33,316 nucleotides of DNA from Syntrophomonas sp. GTDB lineage: Bacteria; Bacillota; Syntrophomonadia; Syntrophomonadales; Syntrophomonadaceae. A program made the translations under genes and the position numbers. The stretch covers positions 1 through 33,316 of the forward strand of contig PWPP01000077.1 in the NCBI GenBank assembly GCA_003558625.1. Direction: 5' to 3'. Numbering within the stretch: the first letter of the stretch is position 1; each line of letters starts with the position of its first letter. Positions 32,133-33,316 of the stretch are shown piece after piece. The notes below the pieces were generated by a model. The model was not told the origin of the DNA and made no database searches. It was given only the letters and a program-made list of their open reading frames with translations.

Positions 32133-32942
32133 TTATCTTACCCCCAATAAAGCATGGGCATCAGCAACCGTTTTTTCGATCAAGACCCTGATATTCTCCG
32201 GGCCCGGGATTCCGTGAAGTAAATGAACTAAAAACTCAATATTCCCCTGTGGTCCTTTAATGGGTGAAAACCCTACCGCCGCACAGTGCAAATCAACTTT
32301 TTCCCCGGCCTGAATGATATATGACAGGACCTCTCGGTGTACGGCGGGGTCTTTAACAACCCCTCTTTTGCCCACTTTTTCCCGCCCCGCTTCAAACTGG
32401 GGTTTTACTAAAACAATCATTTCCCCCTGGTCTTTCATCAATCCCTTTATCCCCGGCAAAATTTTCTGCACCGAAATAAAAGAAACGTCAATCAAGACCA
32501 AATCCACTTTTTCGCCGATATCTGCCAGGGTAACATTCCTGATATTCCTTTTTTCCATATTTATTACCCGGGGATCATGGCGCAAGGTCCAGTCCAACTG
32601 ACCGTACCCTACATCTACGGCATAGACTCTGGCTGCCCCGTGCTGCAGGATACAATCAGTAAACCCCCCGGTAGAGGCCCCGATATCTAAAACCACCTTG
32701 TTTTTTATCTCCAGATTAAACTCCTGCAGGGCTTTTTCTAATTTCTGTCCTCCCCGGCTGACATATTTATTCCGGTTCGGCTCCAGGATTATTTCTGCAT
32801 CTTCAGCTACTGCGGTTCCTGCCTTATCAATAATTTTACCATTTACCCGAACTTTTGCTGCCAAAACTAATGCGCGGGCTTTTTCCCTGGTTGGAGCCAA
32901 CCCTCTTTGAAAGAGCAAAACATCTAATCTATATCTGGCCAA
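32133..32942 (-). CDS. tlyA: TlyA-family rRNA 2'-O-methyltransferase (hemolysin A family)
   Basis: It is predicted to methylate ribose of rRNA cytidines, as TlyA does in mycobacteria. An N-terminal S4 RNA-binding domain (RYRLDVLLFQRGLAPTREKARALVLAAKVRVNGK) is followed by an FtsJ-like methyltransferase domain with DIGASTGGFTDCILQ and VLVKPQFEAGREKVGKRGVVKDP. Length is 269 aa. The start is TTG at 32942, 14 bases inside dxs, with GGGGAG ten bases upstream. Confidence 0.93.
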   Translation of the reverse strand: MARYRLDVLLFQRGLAPTREKARALVLAAKVRVNGKIIDKAGTAVAEDAEIILEPNRNKYVSRGGQKLEKALQEFNLEIKNKVVLDIGASTGGFTDCILQHGAARVYAVDVGYGQLDWTLRHDPRVINMEKRNIRNVTLADIGEKVDLVLIDVSFISVQKILPGIKGLMKDQGEMIVLVKPQFEAGREKVGKRGVVKDPAVHREVLSYIIQAGEKVDLHCAAVGFSPIKGPQGNIEFLVHLLHGIPGPENIRVLIEKTVADAHALLGVR

Positions 32943-33316
32943 ACTTCAAGCACTCCCCACCATGATGATTAAGTAAATCCGGCCAGCGATGGATAACAGC
33001 CTCCCGGATTGAACCGGGATCCATGTTCAGATAATCAAATAACTGCTCTACTTTCCCATGTCCCACAAATTCATCAGCAACTGCAACCCGCAACACTTCT
33101 GCCTGGATTTGACCGTCATTGATAATCTCTAATACCCCGCTGCCAAATCCACCGATCATGCTGTTATCTTCAATTGTGACAATACGCCCAATTCGGGCAG
33201 CAAGGTCATATATCATGGTCTCATCCAGGGGTTTCAAAAACCGGCTATTAATTAGTTCGGCCTGAATTCCGTTTTCCAGCAGCAAAGCCGCTGTATCTTT
33301 AGCCAGGGCCAGACCC
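32929..33316 (-). CDS. dxs: 1-deoxy-D-xylulose-5-phosphate synthase, C-terminal part only
   Basis: The first enzyme of the MEP isoprenoid pathway; only the last 129 or so codons are in the window and the 5' part lies beyond the right edge. The visible part is the transketolase C-terminal domain: NSRFLKPLDETMI, IVTIEDNSMIGGFGSGV and VADEFVGHGKVEQL are typical of DXS. The ORF track places a start at 33285, but the frame stays open to the edge and no start is needed there. It overlaps tlyA by 14 bases. Confidence 0.93.
   Translation of the reverse strand, partial: GLALAKDTAALLLENGIQAELINSRFLKPLDETMIYDLAARIGRIVTIEDNSMIGGFGSGVLEIINDGQIQAEVLRVAVADEFVGHGKVEQLFDYLNMDPGSIREAVIHRWPDLLNHHGGECLKFGQI

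Overview
The window reads as a chromosomal segment of an anaerobic, low-to-mid GC Firmicute of the class Clostridia. The evidence is a trimeric NAD-linked [FeFe]-hydrogenase, Spo0A, the dxs-tlyA-nadK-argR-recN-spo0A backbone, xerD-deoB-pdp, and strong GGAGG ribosome binding sites with several TTG/GTG starts. A syntrophic or fermentative lineage (Syntrophomonas/Peptococcaceae-like) is an inference, not shown directly. No tRNA, rRNA, insertion sequence, prophage or CRISPR array was seen.

Layout, left to right. (1) 1-3126, minus: hydC-hydB-hydA hydrogenase operon, with hydA running off the left edge. (2) 3559-7351, minus: HU with a lysine-rich tail, then trmK overlapping the Nif3/YqfO gene, then a lone TrpB2. 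(3) 7563-10719, plus: a thiamine-pyrimidine uptake unit with sigma-A promoter, complete TPP riboswitch, intrinsic terminator, MTH1187-type thiamine-binding protein and a permease/lipoprotein/ATPase ABC transporter. (4) 10935-11585, plus: pcm. (5) 11696-13421, minus: two tandem inositol-monophosphatase-family genes, the distal one with ruined metal ligands. (6) 13837-17235, minus: xerD-deoB-pdp. (7) 17509-18861, minus: CBS-domain pyrophosphatase. (8) 19008-27258, minus: steA, mctB/steB-like, GT2, GT4-like, pepT-like, DUF3866, nudF, EndoQ and a ComB-like unknown, tightly packed and often overlapping. (9) 27571-33316, minus: dxs (partial), tlyA, nadK, mnmM/ytqB, argR, recN, spo0A.

How the genes work together. 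The hydrogenase would reoxidise NADH with H2 release; its flavin subunit is a short form lacking the extra Fe-S domains of classical bifurcating HydB. The thiamine unit is switched by TPP at the level of transcription termination. NudF, EndoQ, DUF3866 and the ComB-like protein form a conserved housekeeping block with damage-sanitation members. SteA, the MctB/SteB-like protein, GT2 and a polyprenyl-phosphate glycosyl-1-phosphate transferase with an unusual DLRPG loop look like one cell-envelope/division module of unknown product. The best candidates for something new are this envelope module, the degenerate IMPase paralogue, and the absence of spoIVB, spoIIM and spoIIA from their usual places while spo0A is kept.

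Many starts in the supplied ORF track are too long; starts were re-chosen by ribosome binding site, gene overlap and family length, and each change is noted in the entry.
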